NCBI GenBank assembly: GCA_004282995.1
Contig: SHLU01000009.1
Span: forward strand, 1-24,964
Direction of reading: 5' to 3'
Length of the DNA: 24,964 nt
Source of the DNA: Sphingomonadaceae bacterium
GTDB taxonomy: Bacteria > Pseudomonadota > Alphaproteobacteria > Sphingomonadales > Sphingomonadaceae
Under the pieces are notes generated by a model. The model was given only the letters and a program-made list of their open reading frames with translations, did not search any database and was not told the origin of the DNA. Shown here one piece after another: positions 5,954-14,746 of the stretch. The stretch's first letter is position 1; each line of letters opens with the position of its first letter. The translations under genes were made by a program, and so were the position numbers.

Positions 5954-8173
5954 CTAGTAGTTGACGCGCGCCGAGATGCCGATGATCCGCGGATCGTTGA
6001 CGAAAGCGGTGTTATTGTTGAAATCAATCCCGCCGCGCACATTGTGCTCGTTGGTGATATTGCGGGCGAACAAAGCCAGTTCCCAGTCACCATCGATGTG
6101 GCCGTAGCCGATCTGCAGGCCTCCTTCGATCTGGTTGTCTGCGTTGAACTCCTGGCTCTCGTAGAGGAAGAAGTTGGTAGCACCCTGATACTGCCAGTCG
6201 GTGAACAGGAATATCCGGTGATCCACGCCCACCGGAATAGTCAGTTCGGCGGTGATGTCGGCGGTGATTTCAGGAGCATTGGGAAAAGGATTACCATCCA
6301 CCAATGCGCGTGTGTTTCCGCCGATCATGACCAGCGGATCGATCACATTGCACTGCGCACAGATACCCACGGCCAGCGTATCATCCTTGATCTCGGTATC
6401 GTTCCAAGCGAACCCGGCGGTGAAGGTGAGATATTCCGTCGGCTGGAAAGCGCTGTCGATCTCGAAGCCGAGGCCCGTGCCCTTTTTCGCATTGACGAGT
6501 TGGACGAGGTTACCCCCGCCTCCCACTGCGGTGAACTGCGGATCGTCGACGGTGTAATAGAACACCGCGCCGTTCAGCCGAATGCGGTTGTCCGCCATTT
6601 GCGATTTGAAGCCTGCCTCGTAGGACATGATCTTCTCCGACATCGCGATCGATGGCGGAGAGAAAAACGCAACATCTCGTCCCTGGATGGTTGGGGCGCG
6701 GAATCCGCTGGCGACGCGCGCGTAGACGCTCGCTTCTTCAGAGACATCGAGGAAAGCGCTCAAGTCCCAGGTCAGGCGTTCATCCTCGACACCACGCGGC
6801 TGCGGAGTCGACCCCGAAACGACGATGAAGCGCTTGTCGTCCTCGGTATAGCGCAGGCCGCCAGTCACGCGGACAGTTTCGCTTAGCTGGCCAGTGACCT
6901 GTCCAAACGCGGCCCAAGCATCGTTGCGATGACGCACCGTCACTGGTGGCGGGAAGGTGAAACCGACCGTCGTGACGGTGAAATCGCTCCAGAAGCCATA
7001 CGCACCGACCTGCCAGGTAAATGGTCCATCGGAATTGGAGGCCAGCCGCACTTCGTGGGTGGTCTGGGTAAGGTCGATAGAATCCTGCGTATCGGCCGGG
7101 AACGGAATGAACCCGGGGCCAAACGGAGGCGCAAAGGAGGCTCCGAAACCGCCGTCGATATCGCCGCGGCTTGAGCCTTCACTGTCATAGAACGAGGTGA
7201 TCGAAGTTAGCGTCGCGACATCGGCCTCATAGGTCATCGTGCCCGAAATCCCGAAGGTTTCGTAACGCGCTTCATTGCCGCCACCAGCGTCATAGAACAC
7301 CGTGTCGCGGTCGTAATTCTGGTTAAGCTTGTTGTTGCCCGGCCCAAGAATGTTGGCCCGGAACAGCGTCGAGGTGCCATCGAGGTCACGATATTGCGCG
7401 TTTACCAGGAACGAAAGTCGTTCGGTCGGTTCGATCAGAACCTGGCCACGCAATGCCAGGTCCTCGAACCCACCAAGCGCATCGTCTTCGCCAGTGAAAT
7501 CATTGTCGACCCAGTCACTGCGGCGCTGATAAAGGCCCGAGAGTCGCACTGCGACAATATCCTGGGCAATCCCGCCGCCAATTCCGAAATCGAGCGCGAC
7601 CGTGCCCAGCGTGCCGACACTGAGAGAGGCTTGCGCGTTCGTATCGAAAGTCGGCTTCTTGGTATCGATCTTCACGATGCCAGCCGGCGTATTGCGGCCG
7701 AACAGAGTGCCCTGCGGCCCGCGCAGCACTTCAATCCGTTCGACGTCGAAGATCGGGAAGCTTTTCAGCGTCACGTTCTCGAGCACGATTTCGTCCATGA
7801 TCACCGACACCGGTTGCGATGCGGCGAGATCGAAATCGGTATTGCCGAGCCCGCGGATATAGAAGCGCGGTGCGGCGCGACCATTGGAGCTTTCCACGAA
7901 TAGGCCGGGGACCTGTCCCGATAGGGCGGTATTGTCCGCACCCGATGCGAACAGCGACTGCACGCGATCTTCCTGCAGCGTCGCCGCCGAAATTGCCACG
8001 TCCTGCAAGTTCTCCTCACGCCGGTTGGCGGTGACGATGATGGTGCCTAGTCCGGTGCCCTGCGTTTCAGCGGTGCTCTCGTTAGTGTCCTGCGCGATGG
8101 CTGGGCTGGCGCATGCGATTGCAGCAACGCTCGCGGAGACGAATATGGAACGAATTTTGCGACTGGCGGTCAT
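5954..8173 (-). CDS. TonB-dependent receptor
   Basis: This is an intact 739-residue outer-membrane receptor. The N-terminus (MTASRKIRSIFVSASVAAIA, cleavage after SPAIA) is a signal peptide. A TonB-box-like IIVTANRREENLQDV follows at about residue 45, and the plug domain (about 55-170) includes FYIRGLGN, ERIEVLRGPQGTLFGRNT and GIVKIDTKKP. The remainder alternates barrel strands and loops and ends in an aromatic residue (RVNY), as outer-membrane beta-barrels do. It imports an unknown ligand with energy from TonB-ExbBD. AGGA lies four to five bases before the ATG. It lies between purC and purS on the opposite strand, divergent from purS across a 258-base gap. The gene is distinct from the broken receptor at the window start. 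Confidence 0.95.
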   Translation of the reverse strand: MTASRKIRSIFVSASVAAIACASPAIAQDTNESTAETQGTGLGTIIVTANRREENLQDVAISAATLQEDRVQSLFASGADNTALSGQVPGLFVESSNGRAAPRFYIRGLGNTDFDLAASQPVSVIMDEIVLENVTLKSFPIFDVERIEVLRGPQGTLFGRNTPAGIVKIDTKKPTFDTNAQASLSVGTLGTVALDFGIGGGIAQDIVAVRLSGLYQRRSDWVDNDFTGEDDALGGFEDLALRGQVLIEPTERLSFLVNAQYRDLDGTSTLFRANILGPGNNKLNQNYDRDTVFYDAGGGNEARYETFGISGTMTYEADVATLTSITSFYDSEGSSRGDIDGGFGASFAPPFGPGFIPFPADTQDSIDLTQTTHEVRLASNSDGPFTWQVGAYGFWSDFTVTTVGFTFPPPVTVRHRNDAWAAFGQVTGQLSETVRVTGGLRYTEDDKRFIVVSGSTPQPRGVEDERLTWDLSAFLDVSEEASVYARVASGFRAPTIQGRDVAFFSPPSIAMSEKIMSYEAGFKSQMADNRIRLNGAVFYYTVDDPQFTAVGGGGNLVQLVNAKKGTGLGFEIDSAFQPTEYLTFTAGFAWNDTEIKDDTLAVGICAQCNVIDPLVMIGGNTRALVDGNPFPNAPEITADITAELTIPVGVDHRIFLFTDWQYQGATNFFLYESQEFNADNQIEGGLQIGYGHIDGDWELALFARNITNEHNVRGGIDFNNNTAFVNDPRIIGISARVNY

Positions 8174-8431
8174 GATATCCTCGCGGATTGTGGTTTAGGC
8201 CGAGTAAAAACCCCGAGGTCGCTCTCTGGCGGTTTTTGGTTAATGAAGCGATATCGCAAAGCGGCTTGGCCCCCTATTTTCCGGTGTAGCATGGCGAATC
8301 TCGCGGAGGTGTCGCTCGAATGGCACGATATTCGACGTGGATCGGCGCTTTGAGCGGGATTGCGACCTGACGCCGGATCGCTATAGGCACACCCAATTGC
8401 CTGCCCAAGTAGGCAGTAACGGAGTCTCGAC

Positions 8432-8665
8432 ATGAAAGTCCGCATCCACGTTAGCCTCAAGCCAGGCGTGCTCGATCCGCAGGGGCGTGCTGTCCATCAC
8501 GCACTTGAAGGATTGGGTTTTGACGGGGTGGAGGACGTTCGGATCGGTCGCCTGGTCGAGCTCGAGGTCGCCGACGGCACCAGCGACGAAGCTCTCGAAC
8601 GTATGTGCGAGACACTGCTCGCCAACACGGTGATCGAGAACTACCGGATCGAAAAGGCGGACTGA
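8432..8665 (+). CDS. purS: phosphoribosylformylglycinamidine synthase subunit PurS
   Basis: PurS is the small subunit of the three-part FGAM synthase (PurL-PurQ-PurS) used by many bacteria in place of the single large E. coli enzyme. It helps PurQ and PurL dock so that ammonia can pass between them. The 77-residue product is of normal length and has the family pattern: MKVRIHVSLKPGVLDPQG, then GFDGVEDVRIGRLVELEV, and the closing TVIENYRIE. GGAG lies about eight bases before the ATG. purQ follows after six bases, so the two are one transcription unit. purL is not within the window. Confidence 0.96.
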   Translation: MKVRIHVSLKPGVLDPQGRAVHHALEGLGFDGVEDVRIGRLVELEVADGTSDEALERMCETLLANTVIENYRIEKAD

Positions 8666-8671
8666 CGCGCC

Positions 8672-9343
8672 ATGAAACTGGCTGTAATCACCTTCCCCGG
8701 CTCGAATTGCGATCGCGACATGGCGGTCGCGCTCGAACGCGCCAGTGGCGTAGCTCCAGTCCGCGTTTGGCACGGCGATAGCGAATTGCCGGCCAACCTG
8801 GATTTTATCGCCCTGCCCGGCGGATTTTCCTACGGCGATTACCTGCGCTCGGGCGCGATGGCGGCCAACAGCCCGATCATGCGCGCCGTAATCGCCGAAG
8901 CGAAGCGCGGGGTTCCCGTGCTGGGCGTGTGCAACGGCTTCCAGATCCTGACCGAGAGCGGATTGCTGCCCGGCGCATTGATGCGCAATGCGCGCCAGAC
9001 CTTCATCTGTCGCACCGTACCGCTCGAAGTCGTCGAAACCGGATCGCTTTTCACGGCAGGCTACACTGCGGGGCAAACCATCCACATTCCGGTCGCGCAT
9101 CATGACGGCAATTATTTTGCCGATGAGCAGACCCTGGACCGGCTAGAAGGCGATGGTCGCGTAGCTTTCCGCTATCTCGCCAATGCCAATGGTTCGCAGC
9201 GCAATATCGCAGGGATACTCAATGCATCGGGCAATGTGCTCGGCATGATGCCGCACCCCGAACGGGCAGTCGATCCAGCCCATGGCGGAACCGACGGTCT
9301 CGCTCTGTTCAAGGCGGCGCTGGAACGGCTCGCAACTGCCTGA
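8672..9343 (+). CDS. purQ: phosphoribosylformylglycinamidine synthase subunit PurQ (glutamine amidotransferase)
   Basis: PurQ hydrolyses glutamine and feeds ammonia to PurL for FGAM formation in the fourth step of purine synthesis. The 223-residue product is a class I glutamine amidotransferase: FPGSNCDRD near the start, GGFSYGDYLR, the nucleophile elbow GVCNGFQIL with Cys87, the HHDGNYFAD block, and the MMPHPER motif with His195 and Glu197 completing the triad. It starts six bases after purS and ends 11 bases before a convergent GGDEF-EAL gene. In many relatives purL lies close by; here it must be elsewhere. Confidence 0.97.
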   Translation: MKLAVITFPGSNCDRDMAVALERASGVAPVRVWHGDSELPANLDFIALPGGFSYGDYLRSGAMAANSPIMRAVIAEAKRGVPVLGVCNGFQILTESGLLPGALMRNARQTFICRTVPLEVVETGSLFTAGYTAGQTIHIPVAHHDGNYFADEQTLDRLEGDGRVAFRYLANANGSQRNIAGILNASGNVLGMMPHPERAVDPAHGGTDGLALFKAALERLATA

Positions 9344-9354
9344 TTGCTGATCGC

Positions 9355-11727
9355 TCAGGCAGTCAATCGATCGCGGCGAGCGAATAAGGCTCGAGCGTCT
9401 TTGCCGGGCATTGGGCGGCCGAAATAATAACCCTGGATCTTGGTACAGCCCAGTTTGCGGATCAGTTCCGCTTCCTCGGCATCTTCGACACCTTCCGCGG
9501 TGGTCGTCATTTCAAGACTATCGGCCATTGCGATCACAGCACGAATGATGGCGATGCTTTCCTTGCTTCCCTGCGCTGCACCCTGCACGAAACTGCGGTC
9601 GACCTTGATGGTCGAGAACTGCAGCTTGCGCAGGTAGCCAAGCGAGGAATAGCCGGTTCCGAAATCGTCGAGTGCGACCTGGCAGCCAAGCGCCATGACC
9701 TCTTCGAGAGCAACGCGCGCGACATCGGCATCGCGCAGGAAGATGCTCTCTGTCACCTCGATTTCTAGGCGACTCGCGTCGAGGCCGCTCATTGCCAGCG
9801 CCCGCACCACACTGGCCGCAAAATCGGGTTCGATCAGCTGCTCGGGTGAGACGTTTACATTGACCTTGGTGCGCTTGGGCCAGTTGGCCGCCTCGATACA
9901 GGCCTGTTCCAGAACCCAAATACCGATCGGCACAATCAGACGAGTGTCTTCGGCAAGCGGTACGAACTTGGCCGGGCTGACAGACCCATGCTCGCTGCTG
10001 TTCCAGCGCAGCAAGGCCTCGAACGAGACGATGTCTTCGGTATTGGCATCGACAACCGGCTGGAATGCGAGCGTCATTTCTTCCCGCTCAAGCGCCTTGC
10101 GCAGCGAAAGTTCGAGCTTGCGGCGTTCCTCGGCCGATCTGTGAAGCGAAGGTTCGTATCGGCAGTGTTCGCCGCCACCCAGATCCTTGGCGCGATACAG
10201 CGCGAGGTCTGCGTTGCGCATCAGTTCTTCCACGCTCTTACCGTCACCCGGAGCGATTGCAGAGCCTACGCTGGCTCCAACGAAAAGCGTATGGTGATCA
10301 ACTTCATACGGTTGCGACAGGCGATGGATGATCTTGCGCGCGACCTGCTCGACCTGCTCGGAATCGGTCGCATCGCGGATTACCACAGCGAATTCGTCGC
10401 CACCGAGCCGACCTACCATCTCGTTTTCGGTCAGGGTTTCCTTGAGGCGTGCCGACACCTGCGCCAGCAGGCGGTCACCGACCAGGTGTCCCAGCGAGTC
10501 GTTGACAGCCTTGAAGCGATCGAGGTCGAGCATCAGGAAAGCGCAGCGCGAACGCCACTGCTTGGCATAGCGCATGGCCTCCCCGAGGGACTCGTTGAGC
10601 ATAAGGCGATTTGGCAACTCGGTCAGCGTGTCATAGCGCGCAAGGTAGGCGATCTTCTCGGAAGATTTGCGTTGCTCGGTTACATCGCTGCCGACCCCGC
10701 GGAACCCAAGATGGCGTCCGCGCTCGTCCAGCATGGGTGTGCCTGACAGCTCCCACCATCGGTAGTCATCGTTTATCATCACCTTGACCAGCAGGTTGGA
10801 AAAGCTGTCACGCTCTTTCAGCCGTTCAGCGAGATCGTGCAGGCTCGTAGGGAACTGGCCGGTCGTCCAGGCCGGCCCGGCAATCAGTTGCAGGAACGGC
10901 TTGCCCTCTACGTCAGCGGGTTCGCAGCCGAGGGCAAAGGCGAAGCGGGGGCTGGCAGAACGAATCTTGCGATTGGTGTCGACCTGCCACAGCCAGTCAG
11001 CCTCGTTCTCTTCGAATTCGCGCAGCAGAAGAGAAACAACCTCATTGCGTTCGGCCATGCCCTCCTCTGCAACAGCGCCGCGCAAAAAGGCCTGGGCCCT
11101 TGTGGCTACGCCGAAACCCACGATCCCGACCAGCAGGATCGCCGCTCCAGCGAGATGAAAATGACCTGCGAGTGACAGCGTAATCACGGCGGACAGACCG
11201 ATGAGGGCGAGATAGATTATCGCCCCAAGCGGTGCTGCAGCAAGCATTACTGCAGCGCCCGCCGGTACGACAGAAACGACCGCCCAGATCATTACCAGAT
11301 CCTGAGGCGAACCGAAGATTGTGCCTAGCGGAAGTGTCGCCGCCCATATGATGGCACCGAACACGGTGCTGGTACTGTGGCGGGCCGCGTCTTTGCGTGT
11401 GAGGCGATGCCTCTCGATTCTGCGCAGGCTTCGATCCTGCAAAACAATGGAATAGACTGCAGCCAGTAACGCTGCGCCCCAGGCTGAAAGAGCCAGAGGC
11501 GGAATTATGGTCCAAGCTGCCCACACAAAAACCAGGCCGGTCAGGATATGCGCTGCAAGACGGAGATAAATATGTCGCCCGACATGGCCGTATTGCAAGG
11601 CACGCAAGCGCGCCCAGTCCGCCCCCTCGGTATCCTTGAAACCAAGCAGGGCGAGCAGCGGCAATTCTGCCGGGATCGGCAAGGCCTGGGATCGATCTTT
11701 GCTCACCCCCTCGGCAATAGGCCTCAA
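9355..11727 (-). CDS. membrane PAS-GGDEF-EAL protein (cyclic di-GMP turnover)
   Basis: The 790-residue product has a hydrophobic N-terminal part with about six membrane helices (about residues 55-210), a PAS-like sensor (about 240-352), a GGDEF domain (about 358-523) and an EAL domain (about 534-782). The cyclase motif GGDEF is intact at 442-446. The position of the RxxD inhibitory site reads TENE, so product inhibition is probably absent. The phosphodiesterase motifs are also intact: EAL at 570-572, IEVTES, the DDFGTGYSS loop, IKVDRSF and AEGVED. Both activities are therefore possible, with the sensor and membrane part likely setting the balance. The start used is a TTG; a GTG seven codons later is an alternative. 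It follows glmS on the same strand after 85 bases. Confidence 0.92.
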   Translation of the reverse strand: MRPIAEGVSKDRSQALPIPAELPLLALLGFKDTEGADWARLRALQYGHVGRHIYLRLAAHILTGLVFVWAAWTIIPPLALSAWGAALLAAVYSIVLQDRSLRRIERHRLTRKDAARHSTSTVFGAIIWAATLPLGTIFGSPQDLVMIWAVVSVVPAGAAVMLAAAPLGAIIYLALIGLSAVITLSLAGHFHLAGAAILLVGIVGFGVATRAQAFLRGAVAEEGMAERNEVVSLLLREFEENEADWLWQVDTNRKIRSASPRFAFALGCEPADVEGKPFLQLIAGPAWTTGQFPTSLHDLAERLKERDSFSNLLVKVMINDDYRWWELSGTPMLDERGRHLGFRGVGSDVTEQRKSSEKIAYLARYDTLTELPNRLMLNESLGEAMRYAKQWRSRCAFLMLDLDRFKAVNDSLGHLVGDRLLAQVSARLKETLTENEMVGRLGGDEFAVVIRDATDSEQVEQVARKIIHRLSQPYEVDHHTLFVGASVGSAIAPGDGKSVEELMRNADLALYRAKDLGGGEHCRYEPSLHRSAEERRKLELSLRKALEREEMTLAFQPVVDANTEDIVSFEALLRWNSSEHGSVSPAKFVPLAEDTRLIVPIGIWVLEQACIEAANWPKRTKVNVNVSPEQLIEPDFAASVVRALAMSGLDASRLEIEVTESIFLRDADVARVALEEVMALGCQVALDDFGTGYSSLGYLRKLQFSTIKVDRSFVQGAAQGSKESIAIIRAVIAMADSLEMTTTAEGVEDAEEAELIRKLGCTKIQGYYFGRPMPGKDARALFARRDRLTA

Positions 11728-11767
11728 AGGTTATTCCGAAGTAAAGTGTCGGCCAATCCCGAGCTCT

Positions 11768-11784
11768 GGCAAAACCGCTTTGCC
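11768..11784 (-). terminator. small hairpin after glmS
   Basis: GGCAAA (11768-11773) and TTTGCC (11779-11784) form a six-base stem with a five-base loop, about 30 bases after the glmS stop. There is no T-run after it on the minus strand, so it may be an mRNA 3'-end hairpin or chance rather than an intrinsic terminator. Confidence 0.25.
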
Positions 11785-11812
11785 GGACGCCAAATCGGCG
11801 GTCTGCTGGACG

Positions 11813-13636
11813 CTATTCGACGGTCACCGACTTGGCCAGATTGCGGGGCTGATCAACATCGGTGCCTTTGACGACCGCCACGTGATAAGCCAGCAATTGC
11901 ACCGGGACGGCGTAAACCAGCGGGGCAATCAATGGGTGGACCTTTGGCATTTCGATAGTTGCCAGGCACCCGTCGCCTGCCTCGGCCAAGCCTTCTGCGT
12001 CGGAAACAAGCACAACTTGTCCGCCACGGGCGCGCACCTCCTGCATATTTGAGACGGTCTTTTCAAACAGCGGTCCCGATGGCGCCAGAACGATGACCGG
12101 CACATCCTCGTCGATCAGCGCAATGGGACCGTGCTTCATCTCGCCGCTGGCATAGCCTTCGGCGTGAATGTAACTGATTTCCTTGAGTTTAAGTGCACCT
12201 TCCAGTGCCAGCGGAAAGTCTGGTCCGCGGCCCAGATAGAGGACATCACGCGCCGGTGCGATCAGTGGCGCCATGGCGGCAATATCGTCATCATGGTCGA
12301 GCGCGGCATTGAGGCACGCCGGAGCCTCGATCAGGTGACGTACGACTTCCTGTTCCTCGGCCCGGCTCATGTGGCCGTTCTTGACAGCCAGATGGGCTGC
12401 CAGGGCCGCGAGGACCGCCAACTGGCAGGTAAATGCCTTGGTCGAGGCCACGCCGATTTCCGGCCCGGCATGTGTCGGCAGCAAAAGGTCGGCCTCGCGC
12501 GCCATTGTGCTGGTAGGAACATTGACCACCGCGGCGATGGTCTGGCCCTTTTCCTTGCAATGGCGCAGCGCAGCGAGCGTATCGGCGGTTTCCCCGCTCT
12601 GCGAAATGAAGATTGCGAGCCCGCGGTCTTCGAGCACCGGATCGCGATAACGAAACTCGCTCGCAACATCGATGTCGACCGGGACACGGGCAAAGGTCTC
12701 GATCCAGTATTTGGCAACCATCCCGGCATAGAAGGAAGTGCCGCAAGCGACGATGGTGATGCGCCTGATCGCGGTCAGGTCGAAATCGATCTGGGGCAGG
12801 GCCACGCTTTCGTCGGACTGCCGTACATAGGAGTTGAGGGTCTGCGCCACCACGGTGGGCTGCTCGAAGATCTCCTTTTGCATGAAGTGGCGATAGTTGC
12901 CTTTCTCGATCGCCGCGGCAGAAGCACCGGATGCTACGATTGGACGATCTACCCTGTTGTTTTCGTTGTCATATATCTCTGCACCGTCACGGGTGATGAT
13001 GACCCAGTCGCCTTCTTCCAGATAGGATATGCGCTGGGTCAATGGCGCGAGCGCCAAGGCATCGGAGCCAAGATACATCTCGTCATCGCCGTAACCGACG
13101 ACGAGTGGCGAGCCGAGCCGCGCTCCGATCAGCATGTCGGGATGTTGGCGAAAAGCGATGGCAAGAGCAAAGGCACCGCGCAGACGCGGCAGGACAGTCT
13201 TCACCGCCTCGCTGGGCGAACTTCCGGACTCAAACTCGCGGCTGACCAGATGTGCGACCACTTCGCTGTCGGTTTCGCTTTCGAGCTTGCGACCGGAATC
13301 GAGCAGTTCCTGTCGCAGCGATTTGAAGTTCTCGATGATGCCATTGTGCACCAGTGCTACTTCCTGTGTCGCATGCGGATGGGCGTTGCTCTGGGTGGGC
13401 GCGCCGTGCGTAGCCCAGCGGGTGTGGGCGATGCCAATTGTGCCCGGAGCGGGATGTTCGGCCAGTTCGGTCGTCAGATTGGCCAGCTTGCCACTAGCGC
13501 GTCGACGTACCAGCGCCGCATCATCGATGGTGCAGACACCGGCGCTGTCGTAGCCGCGGTATTCCATCCGTTTGAGGCCATCGACAAGCCGTTCGGTAAC
13601 CGGTGCCTGACTCACGATCCCGATAATGCCGCACAT
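11813..13636 (-). CDS. glmS: glutamine--fructose-6-phosphate aminotransferase (isomerizing)
   Basis: GlmS makes glucosamine-6-phosphate from fructose-6-phosphate and glutamine, the entry step for peptidoglycan and LPS amino sugars. The 607-residue product starts MCGIIGIVS, placing the catalytic Cys directly after the initiator Met. Its glutaminase domain includes YRGYDSAG, HTRWATHG and HNGIIENF. Two SIS sugar-isomerase domains follow, with CGTSFYAG, SQSGETADT and YASGEMKHGP. It ends with DQPRNLAKSVTVE, the conserved C-terminal tail that gates the active site. Length matches the family (about 608). GGGA lies upstream of the ATG. The gap upstream (13637-13765) shows no glmS ribozyme. Confidence 0.98.
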   Translation of the reverse strand: MCGIIGIVSQAPVTERLVDGLKRMEYRGYDSAGVCTIDDAALVRRRASGKLANLTTELAEHPAPGTIGIAHTRWATHGAPTQSNAHPHATQEVALVHNGIIENFKSLRQELLDSGRKLESETDSEVVAHLVSREFESGSSPSEAVKTVLPRLRGAFALAIAFRQHPDMLIGARLGSPLVVGYGDDEMYLGSDALALAPLTQRISYLEEGDWVIITRDGAEIYDNENNRVDRPIVASGASAAAIEKGNYRHFMQKEIFEQPTVVAQTLNSYVRQSDESVALPQIDFDLTAIRRITIVACGTSFYAGMVAKYWIETFARVPVDIDVASEFRYRDPVLEDRGLAIFISQSGETADTLAALRHCKEKGQTIAAVVNVPTSTMAREADLLLPTHAGPEIGVASTKAFTCQLAVLAALAAHLAVKNGHMSRAEEQEVVRHLIEAPACLNAALDHDDDIAAMAPLIAPARDVLYLGRGPDFPLALEGALKLKEISYIHAEGYASGEMKHGPIALIDEDVPVIVLAPSGPLFEKTVSNMQEVRARGGQVVLVSDAEGLAEAGDGCLATIEMPKVHPLIAPLVYAVPVQLLAYHVAVVKGTDVDQPRNLAKSVTVE

Positions 13637-13765
13637 AATCTGTTATTCCCGTCTAGCCGCGAGCCTTGTCGCGGATCATGCTTCAATTGTTCGGGTCGCT
13701 AAACGATTTGCGCCCGTGTTGCCACGTCCCATCGCGTCACATTCCCCGTCCTCTGAGCTTGCCTC

Positions 13766-14671
13766 TTAGCGGAAGCTCCCCGCACCGACGCCGCGGGAGC
13801 GGCCGTCGCGCCACAGATAAAGCCCGGCAGCAATTATGATGGCAGCACCAATCCAGGTCCCTGCATCGGGTCTATCACCGAACCACCACCATCCCAGCGT
13901 ACTCGCAACCAACAATTGTACATATGTCATCGGTGCAATGGTCGATGCTCCGGCGCGTGCAGTACCGTGAAAGATCAGCCAGTGCGCTGTGCTCGCCGTC
14001 ACAGCAACGATGGCGCAGCGCAGGACCACGTCGAACGCTGGCACCCCGAAGTCGAGGGCTTCGGCCCCACTGGCTCGACCGATGAAGGCCGCAACTGCCA
14101 ATACGGGCGCCGCCGTAGCCGCCATGAAAACCTGCATCGACAGCGGGCTGCCATCACCAGCCGAGGCGCGGTTGGCGATCATCAGCATCGCCATGAACAA
14201 GGCCGCACCCACCGGCAGCAGAGCCACTAGGCCGAGTTGCGCCAGATTGGGCCGCAAGATCACGATCACACCCGCGAACGCAGCAAGCGAAGCAAACCAG
14301 GTGGCCCGCCGCACCGTCTCGCCCAGCACTGGCCCGCTCAACAAAGATGTCAGGATCGGCGCAAGAAACACCAGCGCGGTCGCCTCGGCCAGCGGCATCA
14401 CGAATATCGAGCTGAAAAAACATAAGGTTGCGCCTGCGAGAAACAGGCCGCGCCCGAGTTGCAACAGCGGGCGGCGAGGACGAAATCCAGCGCTCCCTTC
14501 CCGTATCGCCAGCAAGATCGAGAGGCCCGCCGCGCCGATGGCAAAGCGCAGGGCAGCAACAGCGATCGGGGACCAAGCGCCGGCCATCGTCTTGATCACG
14601 GCATCGCCAAGCGAGAGGATCGCGAATCCTGCAAGGGCAAACAGCAAGCCGCTGCGATCGTCCTGGCGCAA
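13766..14671 (-). CDS. EamA/DMT superfamily transporter
   Basis: The protein is hydrophobic throughout, with about ten membrane helices in two similar halves, the layout of the EamA (drug/metabolite transporter) family. Family-like phrases include GDAVIKTMAG in helix 1, LPLAEATALVFLAPI around helix 4, and a C-terminal MTYVQLLVASTLGWWWFGDRP. The substrate is unknown. I prefer the TTG at 14671 because a GGAG site lies exactly seven bases upstream, giving 301 residues, a normal size. The frame is also open to a TTG at 14743, three bases after the upstream gene's stop, giving 325 residues. It lies downstream of the broken O-antigen-ligase-like gene on the same strand. A second EamA gene lies at 18107-19030. 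Confidence 0.87.
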   Translation of the reverse strand: MRQDDRSGLLFALAGFAILSLGDAVIKTMAGAWSPIAVAALRFAIGAAGLSILLAIREGSAGFRPRRPLLQLGRGLFLAGATLCFFSSIFVMPLAEATALVFLAPILTSLLSGPVLGETVRRATWFASLAAFAGVIVILRPNLAQLGLVALLPVGAALFMAMLMIANRASAGDGSPLSMQVFMAATAAPVLAVAAFIGRASGAEALDFGVPAFDVVLRCAIVAVTASTAHWLIFHGTARAGASTIAPMTYVQLLVASTLGWWWFGDRPDAGTWIGAAIIIAAGLYLWRDGRSRGVGAGSFR

Positions 14672-14746
14672 TGTCTGGCTCCGGGAAATTCCTGCCAGGT
14701 GCGGCAGATAGAGCGGCGATACAATTTCGCCGCGCCGGTGCAAGCG

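Noticed and set aside
8174..8431. Riboswitch or small gene in the gap between the receptor and purS
   Set aside because: Only weak stems (for example CTGCC/GGCAG at 8401-8416) and a poor TTGCGA/CTATAG pair with 15-base spacing were seen; no known riboswitch core or plausible coding frame.
12131..13702. Open plus-strand frame of about 520 codons across glmS
   Set aside because: It mirrors the glmS codons on the opposite strand and reads as low-complexity, domain-free sequence.
13637..13765. glmS ribozyme or riboswitch upstream of glmS
   Set aside because: The 129-base gap has only a short CCGCG/CGCGG stem and no ribozyme core; that ribozyme is known mainly from Gram-positive bacteria.
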